A stretch of DNA of 64,000 nucleotides. Source: Bolinopsis microptera. Its lineage: Eukaryota > Ctenophora > Tentaculata > Lobata > Bolinopsidae. Position numbers and translations under genes: made by a program. The notes beneath the pieces are model-generated. The model was given only the letters and a program-made list of their open reading frames with translations, searched no databases and was not told where the DNA came from. Of the stretch, positions 22,810-36,385 are shown one piece after another; the stretch's first letter is position 1; every line of letters starts with the position of its first letter. Location: assembly GCF_026151205.1 (NCBI RefSeq), contig NC_087082.1, forward strand, positions 12,130,834 to 12,194,833. Reading direction: 5' to 3'.

Positions 22810-24862
22810 ATGATGAAGTTTCGTATCTTTGTAACTTTTTTAGTCGGAGTATTATATGCAGCAAATTTACAGAAGTCTAAGGGTGGGACCAAGCAGCTGT
22901 TACAGGCGATAAAATATGAGCTGAGTGAGCTCAAGAAGGGACAAGGAGTACTTGGAGAGAAGATTGATGACGGACAAGGAGTTCTTGAAGAGAAGATCCA
23001 GTCCCTTGATGACGGACAAGGAGTTCTTGGAGAGAATATCCAATCCCTTGATGACGGACAAGGAGTTCTTGGAGAAAAGATCCAGTCCCTTGATGACGGA
23101 CAAGGAGTTCTTGGAGAGAAGATTGATGACGGACAAGGAGTTCTTGGAGAGAAGATCCAGTCCCTTGATGACGGACAAGGAGTTCTTGGAGAGAAGATCC
23201 AGTCCCTTGATGACGGACAAGGAGTTCTTGGATAGAAGATCCAGTCCCTTGATGACGGACAAGGAGTTCTTGGAGAGAAGATTCAGTCACTTGAGAAAAA
23301 GCTAGAAAAGGCGGGGACCTGGCGCCTGGGGATGAACATCAATCCTGCCGACGGACACATATTCGGATACGCTGTCGGTAAGAAATTATTATCATGCTTT
23401 TTGAATTGGGAGATTTAATTGCCGCCATTTTGTGCCATCGATTTTGGGGATTTCCCGACAAAAAAATGAAAATTAAAGTAAATTTTATGTCGAAAGTGTC
23501 AAAAATGGTAAATTTTTCATCGTGGTACTGGTAATGGTATCGAGAAAAATTATTCAAATTATAGAAATAAATGGGCGAATGTCGAATCTGCGTTCGTTAT
23601 CTTTATCATTTACAGGACAATAACCTAACACCATCAGGCTGAATTGATTATCCTCAGGATGGGCCACTGGTATTGATATTGGAAGTGATGATGAAGCCCT
23701 AACCAAGGACTACTTGAGTGCAAAAGTGTGGGTTACACCAGCAAACTACATTGCTATTGTGAGACATCAGCGAGGTGTTGTGGATGCTGTCAAGGTCTTC
23801 AAGTTCAAAGTCCCGGGAGAATCGCTCAGTACAAGGTAAGCATAATTTTCCCCAGGAACTAAGCCTCTGCTTGGAATTGGCTAAACCACTTGCAATCTGT
23901 CATAAAATCTTTTCAAATCAAGATCTAATTCTTAAAGGTTTTCAGAGATTATAATTTTTTGATAACATAACTTTGTTCAGGTTCGGGCTGAAAAACATGA
24001 ACCCGGGCAGACAAATTGTTACTCAAGGAGGGCCAATCCAGAAATCAATTGCTGATGATGCTGATAATTTGGGAGACGATCCCATATTCTCTGTTGGTGG
24101 AGCAGTGATGCACGCCGCCGCCGGACGCCGCCGCGCCGGCACATTTTCACACGCCGCCACGCCGATACCTCTCAAGTCGGCGTGGCGTAAAAGGAAATAG
24201 AAAGAGTATGGAGCCAGTCGGGGTTGATTTTGAACTCTAGGAGATCCAAATTGTCCAACGACAATGTTAAGAATTTGATTTTTCTTAAATATAATTGTAA
24301 AAACCACCAAATATAATTGTAAAAACCACACTTATTACATCATTATTTCATGCACGCACGTACGCCACAATTTTTGTGGGCCTGGAAATTCAAACCTAAA
24401 TTTTGACAAAATTATGTTCCACGCCGCCGAACGCCGCCACGCCGGGCCATTTTGGGCACGCCGCCGCCGGTTGGCGAAAAATGAACCGGCGTGCATCACT
24501 GTGGTGGAGACCTCGCTTTTAATTGGGCATATGGCAATAACGGCTGTAGGATTGTACTCACTGGAGGACACCTCTCTGGAGCTGGTGTGAATGACGACAA
24601 CACACACGGCCTTGGAAATGACTTTGCCATCAACCCACTCACAGACACCATTAACAGTGCAGACTGGGCTCACGATATTTCAAACATACAGGACTGTCCG
24701 AATGTATCCTGTAAGGACGTGAGACTACAGGGAACAGATCATGGAACAGGACCACATTTGAAAAGTGGGACCGTTTACGGGAACTATGCAATCTATGTTT
24801 CATTTGACTCGGAGACGTTCCCCCTGCCTGGTGACAAGCCTAGTCTGAAGATTGAGATGTAG
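22810..24862 (+). pseudogene. Secreted coiled-coil protein, copy 2, broken by a stop and a hAT insertion
   Basis: Exons 22810-23377, 23658-23835 and 23981-24862 align with copy 1 and keep the splice sites. The coiled-coil tract has nine repeats instead of four: seven of 14 residues and two shortened to 11 (GQGVLGEKIDD), a hendecad length that still fits a coiled coil. One GAG is TAG at 23233-23235 in the eighth repeat. Exon 3 is split by a 399-bp hAT element (24103-24501) with its own stops. Outside these lesions the last exon is open to LPGDKPSLKIEM and lacks the deletion seen in copy 1. The two copies are therefore broken independently. Confidence 0.8.
24103..24501. mobile_element. hAT-type miniature element inside exon 3
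   Basis: A 399-bp element with 15-bp perfect terminal inverted repeats CAGTGATGCACGCCG and a perfect 8-bp target duplication TGGTGGAG (24095-24102, 24502-24509). The empty site survives in copy 1 near 15645. An 8-bp duplication with CAGTG ends is characteristic of hAT. No transposase. Confidence 0.92.
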
Positions 24863-25520
24863 AGGGACTACTTTACAAGGAAGGACGATGGACTGAATGA
24901 TATAGATATATAGAATATTCTATAAATTCCTGACATTAATCCTCTTTTTCGTGAGAATCTTTCCGCAACAATTGTGATGTGACTCCATGATTTTTATTCC
25001 ATTATATTCATTAATTTGTTTAACTTAGACTGTGAAAAATAAATTATTAGCCGTTGTGCTCAATCAAATAAAAGAAATTTATTTCCAAATAGAAATTGAT
25101 TAACGCTCCAGAACTAACTTTTAACCTTTATAAGAGGGAAATGTAAAATACTAAGTGCTTAGAATTAAGTGCCCCTTCTCCGCCCTTCTCCGCCCACTAC
25201 AACTACAATCCCGTCTTTTTAATAAATTCGAGCACTATCATTTAATTTGATTAAAAGTTCCATTGTGATTTATTTCATTAAGAGGTTGTCCCACCTTTGA
25301 TCAGCGCAACAGTTAACATGTTCATGTTCAATTGATGCAATCAATACTTTGATATAACTTTTAAGGATTGAACTTGAAGTCCTTTGTGAAAATAAATGAT
25401 GTAAATTTTAAAAACGTATGAAAGTTTATCAATCTAACAGTATCAATTTATTGTTCTCAAAGCAAAATTATTTGAAAATATCAAATCATTTGGATCACAA
25501 TGAGAGTATAATTAACTGAG

Positions 25521-27946
<2,426 letters not shown>

Positions 27947-29424
27947 GGCGAAGCTTCTAACAAATGAAAAACAACCCCAAAAAATAAGTTGATACTGTTC
28001 TCAGTTTGCAGGTGGTACGATATTCCTCCCTACCTTGTGACGCACCATGTGAACCACGAGCTAGCAGATAACAGATAAGATTTGTAACTCTACTAGAAGT
28101 CATGAGCTGTTTACTTATCTGTTGAACACGAGGTTTGCTTGCAGCCTGTAATTACATTACTGTTTATTCTTTTTGAGTTCTGAACCCATCATATCCATGG
28201 TTGGAGACGAGTTGGTGGATCAGCCAATTGAGTTAGACATGTTTCTTACTTAGCCCCGTACAGCTGGAAGTAGTCAAATTATTTTAGGTTTGGTATTCTT
28301 GGTATCAAGTTTATCAGTTATCACTCCTAAACTGAGCGTTTTTGAGTATGTCATGTGCATAGGTAATTGCGAATATTTATATGTCAGCAAAAGACACTTT
28401 GACCTACTGGACACAATTAAATTTGTCAAGGATCAACATCTTTATATCTTTTCCTATCTATATCAAAAAGGATTGAGCGTTCAGATTCAAGGCTGCAATG
28501 AAATAGTACCACTTCTTCAAGTGGAAGTTCGTCAAGACTTAAGGCCAGGAAGTATAATTTTAGAGCCTTTTTAACTGTACACTTTTAATCCCAAACTCCC
28601 CCTCTCCCATCTCCCCTCCCCCTCTCCAGTCAGTCCATTACCATGAGAACCTTATCATAGATATCGGACAGCCGAGTGCTTAAGAACACATACACCAAAA
28701 CAGGAGTTAGTGTCGTCCAGCCAAAAAATACCTCTCAAAAGGCTGTGTTTTGTAACTTATTAAAGTCAATAAGTAGGAATTTTCCTCTTCAGGCTTAGGT
28801 TTCGACCAAAAATTCCATCAGGGAACATCAGATTTTTATTATAATTCACATGAAATTGATCGCACCTTTTTCATGCCCTCGAAAAGGTGCTCCCTGCAAG
28901 TGCTACTATTGCAAATGGAACTCTGTTCTCATTCATAACGATCCATTTCCAGGGGCTCTCGCGCAAAGTAGCTTACTTTTGTCAGGTACCCCTACTGATT
29001 CTAAATGATAATGACTACAGTAATTGCCAACTCTAACCATTTCCATATTTACGCTCCAACGCCTGAAGATATCACAACGAAGAAGCTTAGGGGACCTACG
29101 TGGTATTTTGGGCTGGGGAGGTCCCCCAGAGGTCTCGTGAGAAGTTTATTAGCTGCAAATTCAAAGGTCCTTTACTTCCATTTCAACAGTCATTATTTAA
29201 ACGGATGCTCTACATGTTGCGCCCCATCAATGCTTACCTTTCCCTAGTTCATTCCATCCGATTTATTTTCTTGGAAACTGCCACTCTTGTTGTCTCTTGT
29301 TTATCTGGAGAGAAGGTGAAAATTTAATATACGCTTGGTATTTGAAGTTTGCTACTTTCACAAAAATAATGACACATATCTTGTCCAAGAAGAGTTGGTT
29401 ACAATTAAACTCAATTAAATCCAC
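27947..29424. other. No gene recognised
   Basis: Upstream region of the cathepsin gene and spacer. An open stretch at 28290-28574 starts at TTG and has no recognisable motif. A frame near 29100-29270 is also unassigned. Confidence 0.4.
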
Positions 29425-30775
29425 AGTGTGCAGCGGACTACCCCCGACCTGGACCCACATGACCAGCTCCCCTGGACTACCTGTAGAAGTGTAGAGACCT
29501 GCACATTTGGCTACACTCTCACAGGAGATAACCATGTGACTTGTCAAGCTGATCAGAGTTTCCAGTAAAGTGTTCGGCCTAGCTGTAAACTAGGTGATAT
29601 AGTCAGGGTAAAGGTGTTAGTAACGGTGTTAGTTAAGGTGTTAGTTAAGGTGTTAGTTAAGGTGATATAGTCAGGGTAAAGGTGTTAGTAAATGTGTTAG
29701 TTAAGGTGTTAGTTAAGGTGAGATAGTCAGGGCAAAGGTGTTAGTAAAGGTGTTAGTAAAGGTGTTAGTAAAGGTGTTAGTAAAGGTGTTAGTAAAGGTG
29801 TTAGTAAAGGTGTTAGTAAAGGTGTTAGTAAAGTTGTTAGTAAAGGTGTTAGTAAAGGTGTTAGTAAATGTGTTAGTAAAGGTGTTGGTAAAGGTGTTAG
29901 TAAATGTGTTAGTAAAGGTGTTAGTAAAGGTGAGATAGTCAGGGTAAAGGTGTTAGTAAAGGTGTTAGTTAAGGTGTTAGTTAAGGTGTTAGTTAAGGTG
30001 TTAGTAAAGGTTAGATAGTCAGGGTTATACTTATGCTGATCCTCCTTCACTTTGAAGAGCGTTTTTCGACTCAAAATCAATGATTAACTTGTTATGATTA
30101 TTTCTGAAGATCTTACATTATTTGAGCTGGTTTCCAGTTTTGACCTGGAAATATTAAGGAAATTCCCAAAAACAGACTTTACCGATAAAATAGGGGAAAT
30201 CAAGCCCCAAGTCTCCAAACCCTGAAATTCTAGGTTCCATAATTTCTAGGACGACTCCCATACAACTTGATTATTCTTCAGTCTTCACAGTGTGTAACGG
30301 ACTACCACCGACCTGGGAACACATGACCAGCTCCCCCAAACTTCCTGTAGAGACAGGAGATGTGATAACAGTGTCCTGCACACCTGGTTACTCTTTCACA
30401 GGAGATAAGCACGTGACTTGTGAGTCTGGACAGAGCTTCCAGTTCAATGTTCGGCCTAGCTGTAAAGGTGAGACAGTCAGGGTATACTGATCCTTTAACT
30501 TATCAAAGCTTTTTTTCAAGACAATGTTGTTGATTAACCAATTACTCAATTATGGTTAAACCATAACACAATTTCAGGCGACTGCAAGGCCCTGCCAATA
30601 GAGTGGGACGTTAACCTAGTCCCCGAACCCCCACTCTCCCAAGATCACAGAACAGAGGTTATATTACAGTGAGGTGTGCTCCAGGGTACACTATGGAGGG
30701 TGCTCTCAGTACTCAGCAGGCTACTTGTCAGGACGGGGTTCTCATACCGACTGAGCAGTTTTTTCCTGTCTTACC
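29425..30775 (+). pseudogene. Decayed sushi-domain exons
   Basis: Three exon-like pieces. The one at 29425-29596 (CSGLPPTWTHMTSSPGLPVE) has an in-frame stop and lost sequence. The one at 30286-30466 is intact: CNGLPPTWEHMTSSPKLPVE, then VSCTPGYSFTGDKHVTCESG, and a GTGAGA donor. The one at 30578-30770 (DCKALPIEWDVNL) is out of frame after VILQ, seemingly by 5 extra bases, then continues CAPGYTMEGALSTQQATC. They belong to the same style of protein as the gene at 4683-6960. No start or C-terminus was found, so this is probably a gene remnant. Confidence 0.7.
29607..30030. repeat. Minisatellite, 12-bp unit GGTGTTAGTAAA
   Basis: About 30 units with GTTAGTTAA variants, punctuated by copies of GATATAGTCAGGGTAA. 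It starts directly after the decayed sushi exon at its splice-donor position. Open frames on both strands are by-products of the 12-bp period. Confidence 0.95.
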
Positions 30776-31499
30776 GGTATGTTATTGTGCTGTGTCACTA
30801 CTTTACCTAAATTATAAATAACTATGAACTACAATAAATGCCCTGCAAATACCCCTCCCCGTATCCCGAGCTCCTCCTCTAAGTCTAACTCCTTAATAAT
30901 AATACGGACCTTCAAAAACAGAACCTTGACACGGATATCGATAAAAGAGAGCTAAATAACAGACAATGTTAACTTGCTTTTGAGAAAGGAATTGACCAAC
31001 AAACAAGCGACCATGAACAAATTTGGTACACGTACTATAGTTCGACACTCACGGAAGTTTTAAACGAAATTTCACAATTTTTAAACGCGAACGAATTCTT
31101 CTCAAAAAACCAATTAGTCTGTCAACTATACTTATAGATTGTAGATGTCATACATAGCACAATTGAGGAGCTGAAAGTAATTTGATTTTGGTCGAATAAA
31201 GCTCATTACGGAAAGCTTTATAACAAAACGAAAATTCGTATTTTTCAATTTCTGTCTCATTCTTAATTTCCGAACAGAAATATGGCAGATTTGATGGATT
31301 TTTGAATTGCCCAGTGACCAATAAATTAGCTAACTGAAGATGGTATAAAACAAAATTGGGGTCGGGTCGGGTACAAATAGTAGAATTCCCCGATTGCACA
31401 AAATCTTAGGAAATAAGTAATCGGGTTTGGATATATAAAATGGCTCGTGGGCCGCGGCCCTGCGTTGATGACAAAAGTCTTCTGATCCTTCGCAATATA
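30776..31499. other. No gene seen
   Basis: AT-rich spacer after the sushi remnants. Confidence 0.4.
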
Positions 31500-31585
31500 G
31501 ACCACTCCCCTATAATATTAATTATGTGTTGGGCCGGGAATTCATAGAGATTCGGCGGAATGACAGGCTGAGCGCGGCCCAGTAA
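31500..31585 (+). mobile_element. H4 hairpin element, right part only
   Basis: GGCGGAATGACAGGCTGAG and GCGCGGCCCAGTAA match the right half of H4 (33095, 41984). The left half differs and no target duplication was found. Confidence 0.5.
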
Positions 31586-32577
31586 GTTGTAAGCTGATAT
31601 ATATTGATATATGTTTTAATTGTATAACTATAGGAGCTCTTGTCTCTTACGTTGGAAGAGAGCTGCCTGCGAGCATGTGAGTGCCTTGTAACATTACGTG
31701 ATCTCAGATCACATCACGCGGTGCGCGTGATTCCGTGGCGGTACTTGACACGCGCAGCGCGCGCAGTCCTTTTCTGGGGTAAGAGAAGAGGGAGTCATGT
31801 TCTCGAGGTTTCGAAGTCCTTTCTTAACAAGTTTTGTAGATTTATATTTTATCAGTTCATCTGTTATCATCTGTTATCAGTTCAATCGTATTCGTTGTTC
31901 CTAGGCGGTGCACGATAAAAATAAACTTGCTCGGATTTTCAACATTTTTGTACCATCGTTTTCTAGAGACTGTGAGAATTTTCACAGTACCAAATGTATT
32001 ATACCTTTTTGGAATGATCAGTGAGTTTCTCCTAGGTGCCATATTTGATGGTGCGCGGCTTTTGGGGGCAAAATTAGGTGTAAAAGTCGCGTAATTTGAC
32101 GAAATTCGTTGATTTTTGTCGTACTATTCTGTCATATATATCTTCGGTTCCTGAACATGAATCATGCTGAAAATTTGTCAGAACCTTCCAATCATACTTA
32201 ACTACCGATTCTAATTTAGTTGGGAGAGATTGACCTTGTATTGATTAAGAGGTCTAAAAATAACAAAATAGGTATAAATTCGTTGATAACTCAAATTCTG
32301 ATCATCGAAATTGCTCAAACTAAATTAGGTTCAGTAGAACATAAGTGTTTACGTAAGCTGACCAAATTTCAACAAAATTGTTATATGGGAAGTATTATAA
32401 CTTTTTGATTGTTTCCAAAATAATGTGCTGGCCGAAATAAAAGCTAAAAAACCATTCAATTGAATGGTTAATTCAATGGTCAGCGCGCGCGTCTTATTGT
32501 CGATGGCGCACTGCCTATTGTTCCCTGTTCTCAAGAAATATAGAAGCTACACATGACACTATTCAGTCATTCAGATT

Positions 32578-32668
32578 TTGTAGGTTTACAACCTACCAGG
32601 ACGCGCGCCGAGTTGGACTCGTCGACGGTCCTGGAACAAATATTTTACGAGTATCACCCGGCCGTTAA
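32578..32668 (+). mobile_element. Hairpin miniature element, family H3
   Basis: A 91-bp element with a perfect 8-bp duplication TTCAGATT (32570-32577, 32669-32676). The left end is TT, GTAGGTT, TAC, AACCTAC, a perfect 7-bp stem. The right end is CCGTTAA, preceded by the weaker hairpin CGGGT-GAT-ACTCG. Confidence 0.8.
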
Positions 32669-32707
32669 TTCAGATTTAACTAAATTGAGTGCTTATACTG
32701 TTAATCT

Positions 32708-32811
32708 TTGATACATGTTACGTATCACAAATATCAAAGATATTATTATTATCTTTCCGCCTTCGGCGGCGCGCGCTTCGCGCGCGAAAAGTGGCATGCA
32801 ACGTATGTCAA
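32708..32811 (+). mobile_element. Hairpin miniature element, family H2
   Basis: A 104-bp element with a perfect 8-bp duplication GTTAATCT (32700-32707, 32812-32819), 31 bp from an H3 copy. The GC hairpin CGCGCGC-TTC-GCGCGCG is intact. Confidence 0.87.
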
Positions 32812-33094
32812 GTTAATCTAGTTCCATATAATAACGTCTGCAAATTCGTCATACAAAAAGTCGCCTCTGCACTCTGTGACCGCATTCGCCCAGTGTGACC
32901 ACTTTCCTTCTATCCAAAGACATTTTTCCACTCTACAACAACATTGGTAAAATAAATCGTCAATTTTTAATATGCACGAATCCCACTCATTTATAAAAAC
33001 ATAGTATGCAAATATGTTGCACTTTTATCCAATAACACTTTTCACTCATGCATTCAAAAGAATTAATGCTACAAGTACATCGCGGTAGGAAAAA

Positions 33095-33173
33095 TTACCT
33101 GAGGACCCCAGGCTATTATGTTCATTAACATATAAAGATTTGGCGGAATGACAGGCTGAGCGCGGCCCAGTAA
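33095..33173 (+). mobile_element. Hairpin miniature element, family H4
   Basis: 79 bp, from TTACCTGAGGACCCCAGGC to GCGCGGCCCAGTAA, between direct repeats TAGGAAAAA (8-9 bp; the A-run blurs the edge). Confidence 0.75.
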
Positions 33174-33515
33174 TAGGAAAAATTGATCGTGCGTGGTTTA
33201 ACCGCGGCAAAATTCTTGTTGAAAACGAAATTCATTGGTGCGCATGACTGGCGATCAAACTTTCAGCAAAAGCAAACAAAACAGAACGCAACTCAATTGT
33301 CCGATTATATGCGCGTACTGAATTTCCTTTAAAAACTTCAGTACGCGTCGCATCGCGTGCCATTATTTCACATAGCCATGTGTCTACGCATACTGCGTGA
33401 CGCGCTTCGGCGGTCACGCTAATGCATGCGAGGGGGCTCTGGTTAGAGCAATGCCATTATTCCATATATGGTCATGCGAATCGAAATCAGGACGGGTATA
33501 AAATGTAGTCTAGTT

Positions 33516-33612
33516 TTGTCATACGTTGTATGACCCGCCGCGCACGAAGTGCGCGGCTCCCCCTGTATCGTCACCATAGTGAAACGACCGTGGGGGTCGC
33601 AACGTGATACAA
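33516..33612 (-). mobile_element. Hairpin miniature element, family H1
   Basis: A 97-bp reverse-oriented copy with a perfect 8-bp duplication GTCTAGTT (33508-33515, 33613-33620). Both the terminal 7-bp stem and the 9-bp GC hairpin are intact. Confidence 0.87.
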
Positions 33613-33668
33613 GTCTAGTTAGTAATGTGAATGTGACTTTGTTATTAAGAAATACAACATTTTAAGTT

Positions 33669-33909
33669 TTGTAGCGCGATATGATACGTTACTGTGCCGC
33701 GCCGCGCACTCAATTACGTGCACTCAATTACGCTAGATCAGCGAAATGCGCTACTGTGCCTTTGTAGGTTTATAACCTACCAGGACGCGCGCCGAGTTGG
33801 ACTCGTCCGCGTCGACGGTCAATATATGGAACAAATATTTTACTAGTATCACCCGTTAACTGTGACTCGCCGAGGTGCGATGAATTCATGAATTGACATC
33901 GTCAACTAA
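33669..33909 (-). mobile_element. H5 hairpin element carrying a nested H3 copy
   Basis: Starts TTGTAGCGCGAT and ends AATTGACATCGTCAACTAA, matching the H5 copy at 492-611 in opposite orientation, but split by the H3 element at 33762-33859. Target duplication not clear. Confidence 0.5.
33762..33859 (+). mobile_element. Hairpin miniature element, family H3, nested in H5
   Basis: A 98-bp element flanked by CTGTGCCT and CTGTGACT (7 of 8 identical). The left-end stem GTAGGTT/AACCTAC is perfect, with loop TAT here and TAC in the other copy. Confidence 0.75.
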
Positions 33910-34947
33910 TTCTAAGGTGTCAAGTGAAAGATTATATTATTTTAAATGTTAAAATGTGCAATTCGATCAATCTGCAAGTTGCAGTTGTAGTGTCGGGTCT
34001 ACTTACGTAATGTGACATTAAATCAGATGGCCTAATCAATTCACGATTTAGTAAAGGCTCTTACGGGCTTTGTCTGCTCGATACACTAAAATCACCAGAC
34101 CCATCTTAAAAGACGTATTTTTGACCGTAGAATCGATTAAAATTGGTTAGAAGTGTTTAAAATGGATGGTACCCGGTCTAATTTGGAAAAAACCGTTTTT
34201 TGGACCAAAAAATGGCCTTTTTTTGAGGTTTTTCAAAAGTTTTGATAAGTAAAATTGAATTAAAAGTTTAGATATTCTGGTTACTAATACCATTAAATGA
34301 GCCGCACATGTTAACACTAATGAAATAACCAAATTGAAAATGGTACCCGGTCAAAATTTCTAAAAACCTCCCAAAAAAAATGTTTTTTTGCGCGCTAAAT
34401 TTTTTCGGCTCTTTATGCATCCACAATGAAAAATTTTTGCCCACAAAGTGTTTTAATACTGTTCAATAATACTATTTGATATTTTTTCAGCGTCAAAACA
34501 AGTTTTGAAAACGGAAGAAAAAATTATATTTTTCGTGGTGCTGAGCACTTTGAAAATGTTTGAATAAAATCGAGCGCTACCGTAAAATTTTAGTTACCCT
34601 TCCCTGAAACTCATTTAAGTTTTTGTACCGTTAGTGTTTTGTCCTTTTCTGAAGTTCATGCCTTCTCTGGCTTAATTTCATTTAATATTGTTTAATACAG
34701 TACAGTTAAGTGTTTTATAATAGTAGAGTGCCATTTCTAATACTTCAATGTTATATTGTTGAGATACCTTTACTTGGCTGATTACCTTTTGTTAATACAA
34801 TTTCACAAATTTAGTTTTGCATTGCTTATATGACTACTTGGATTTATAATTTATCGATTGTGGGTATGAATAAACTTTTGGTTCACAATCAACAATATAA
34901 TGTCTACTGTGTGGTACCCTTACAAGATTAATTAAAGATCTTTTGAC
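33910..34947. other. No gene seen
   Basis: AT-rich DNA. GGTACCCGGTC occurs at about 34168 and 34343, suggesting a small local repeat. Confidence 0.4.
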
Positions 34948-35370
34948 AGGAATGCCTGACTTAAACCCCCTCATCCATCACTCATTCCGTGTTACCTGTT
35001 GGATGTGGAGGAACCCTACCACAAACTGAAATATTGTAAAGGTACCCTTCAGTACATAAATAGAGCACTGTAAATAATATAGATTAGTTACTGCTATCTT
35101 CTCAATGCAATTTTGAATACATGTCAGGAACACCTGACTTAAACCCCCTCATCCATCACTCATTCAGTGTTGCCTGTTGGATATGGAGGAAATCTACACC
35201 ACAAAGTGGAATATTGTAAAGGCACTCTTCAGTACACATAAAATAGAGCACGGTAAATAATATAGATTAGTTGCTGCTATCTTCTTAACATGATTTTGAA
35301 TTTATAAATAGTAGTAGAGTAAATGTCAGGAATGCCTGACTTAAACCCCCTCATCCATCACTAATTTCGA
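34948..35370. repeat. Tandem repeat of about 180-200 bp, 2.2 copies
   Basis: Units start at GGAATGCCTGACTTAAACCC near 34948, 35127 and 35328. The second and third differ from the first by scattered changes and small indels. Confidence 0.85.
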
Positions 35371-35409
35371 ATAAATGTATAGATGCTGCATTGAATTCAT
35401 GAAGATATC

Positions 35410-35698
35410 CAGTGGCGTAACGAAAGGCCCTGCTGACCCCGCTGTGCAGGGGGGCGCCGTCTTAGGGGGGCGCCAAATCGTCGTTTGAATGTGGGACAAT
35501 TTCGAAAACTTAACTAAAGTACTAGCAAAACTGCGCGTTTTGCTCTAGATACACACTTTTTTAGAGATTTTACCGGCGTATTCTTTAAAATCACCTAATT
35601 TGTTCAATTTTAGGGAGGGGCACCAAAAGGGGAGGGGGCGCCAACAGGGGGGCGCTTTTTTCGGCAGGGGGGCGCCAACAGGCAACGTTACGCCACTG
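35410..35698. mobile_element. hAT-type miniature element
   Basis: 289 bp with 13-bp perfect inverted ends CAGTGGCGTAACG and a perfect 8-bp duplication AAGATATC (35402-35409, 35699-35706). The interior is rich in GGGGGGCGCC runs. No coding capacity. Confidence 0.93.
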
Positions 35699-35908
35699 AA
35701 GATATCATTCGTTTTGAGCAATCATTCCCTTAGCTCCCCCGTTCTTTGATTGTTCCAAAGAAGTAGTCAAACTACAATATGTATTGTTTAGTTACATCTA
35801 TTGCCAAGTTATTTAAGCCATTTCATCTCTAGTAGATTCAAATAATTTCTGTAATTCTGAATTATGTTGCTGAACAAACTTGACAATCACCATTAGAAAG
35901 AAGGTGAC

Positions 35909-36103
35909 ATGTTTACGGACCCAGAACTAGCTAAGACAGTTCTCTGTGTACATGCGGATCACTTCAAGAATCTTCTTGATGAAAGAAGCTTGTGTGGTTT
36001 GTTAAAAGACTTCGATCCGCTCACAGCCATGCAGATTAAGAGGAATTTAGATCGACATTATTTTGATAACAATGAAAACTCAAATGGTTTGATTTTTAGC
36101 TAA
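35909..36103 (+). CDS. Short open frame, unknown
   Basis: 64 codons from an ATG (MFTDPELAKTVLCVHADHFK...). Amphipathic and lysine/aspartate-rich, with a helical look, but no family recognised. It may be a single exon or part of a mobile element, since both sides are transposon DNA. Confidence 0.25.
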   Translation: MFTDPELAKTVLCVHADHFKNLLDERSLCGLLKDFDPLTAMQIKRNLDRHYFDNNENSNGLIFS

Positions 36104-36385
36104 ATTACCATAATTATTATAATTAATTAAATACAGGCTGACAATGTTTCATTTCGCAAACTGTATCTGAATAATGTAATTTTAACTGAATCTTAAGCTG
36201 TTCAAACAGCTTTTTTAGATGATGTTATCGATGCTGTATAAGTTGAAACCTTTTGATGATGAGAGGTACATGAACAAACCTACACTAAACAATACTACAT
36301 TCCAGCTTGGAACGAAATGAGTGGAGTTGAACGACGCCCTGTTTATCGAAATTACATCAATCAACTTTTCAACCATTCAGGTTAT

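Larger units (their letters stand above)
21601..25375 (+). repeat. Segmental duplication, copy 2
   Basis: Second copy of the block at 12758-16560, in the same orientation, about 8.8 kb away. Its left edge abuts a cathepsin fragment and its right edge lies just before the last exon of the intact cathepsin gene. Confidence 0.9.

Noticed and set aside
22900-23305. Other-frame and minus-strand repeat proteins over the coiled-coil tract
   Set aside because: They are shadows of the 42-bp coding repeat. The signal-peptide frame is the real one.
28290-28574. 94-codon frame upstream of the sushi remnants
   Set aside because: Starts at TTG with no acceptor or motif support.
29727-30080. Long leucine/threonine or valine/lysine frames on both strands
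   Set aside because: They arise from a 12-bp tandem repeat, which stays open in any frame without a stop.
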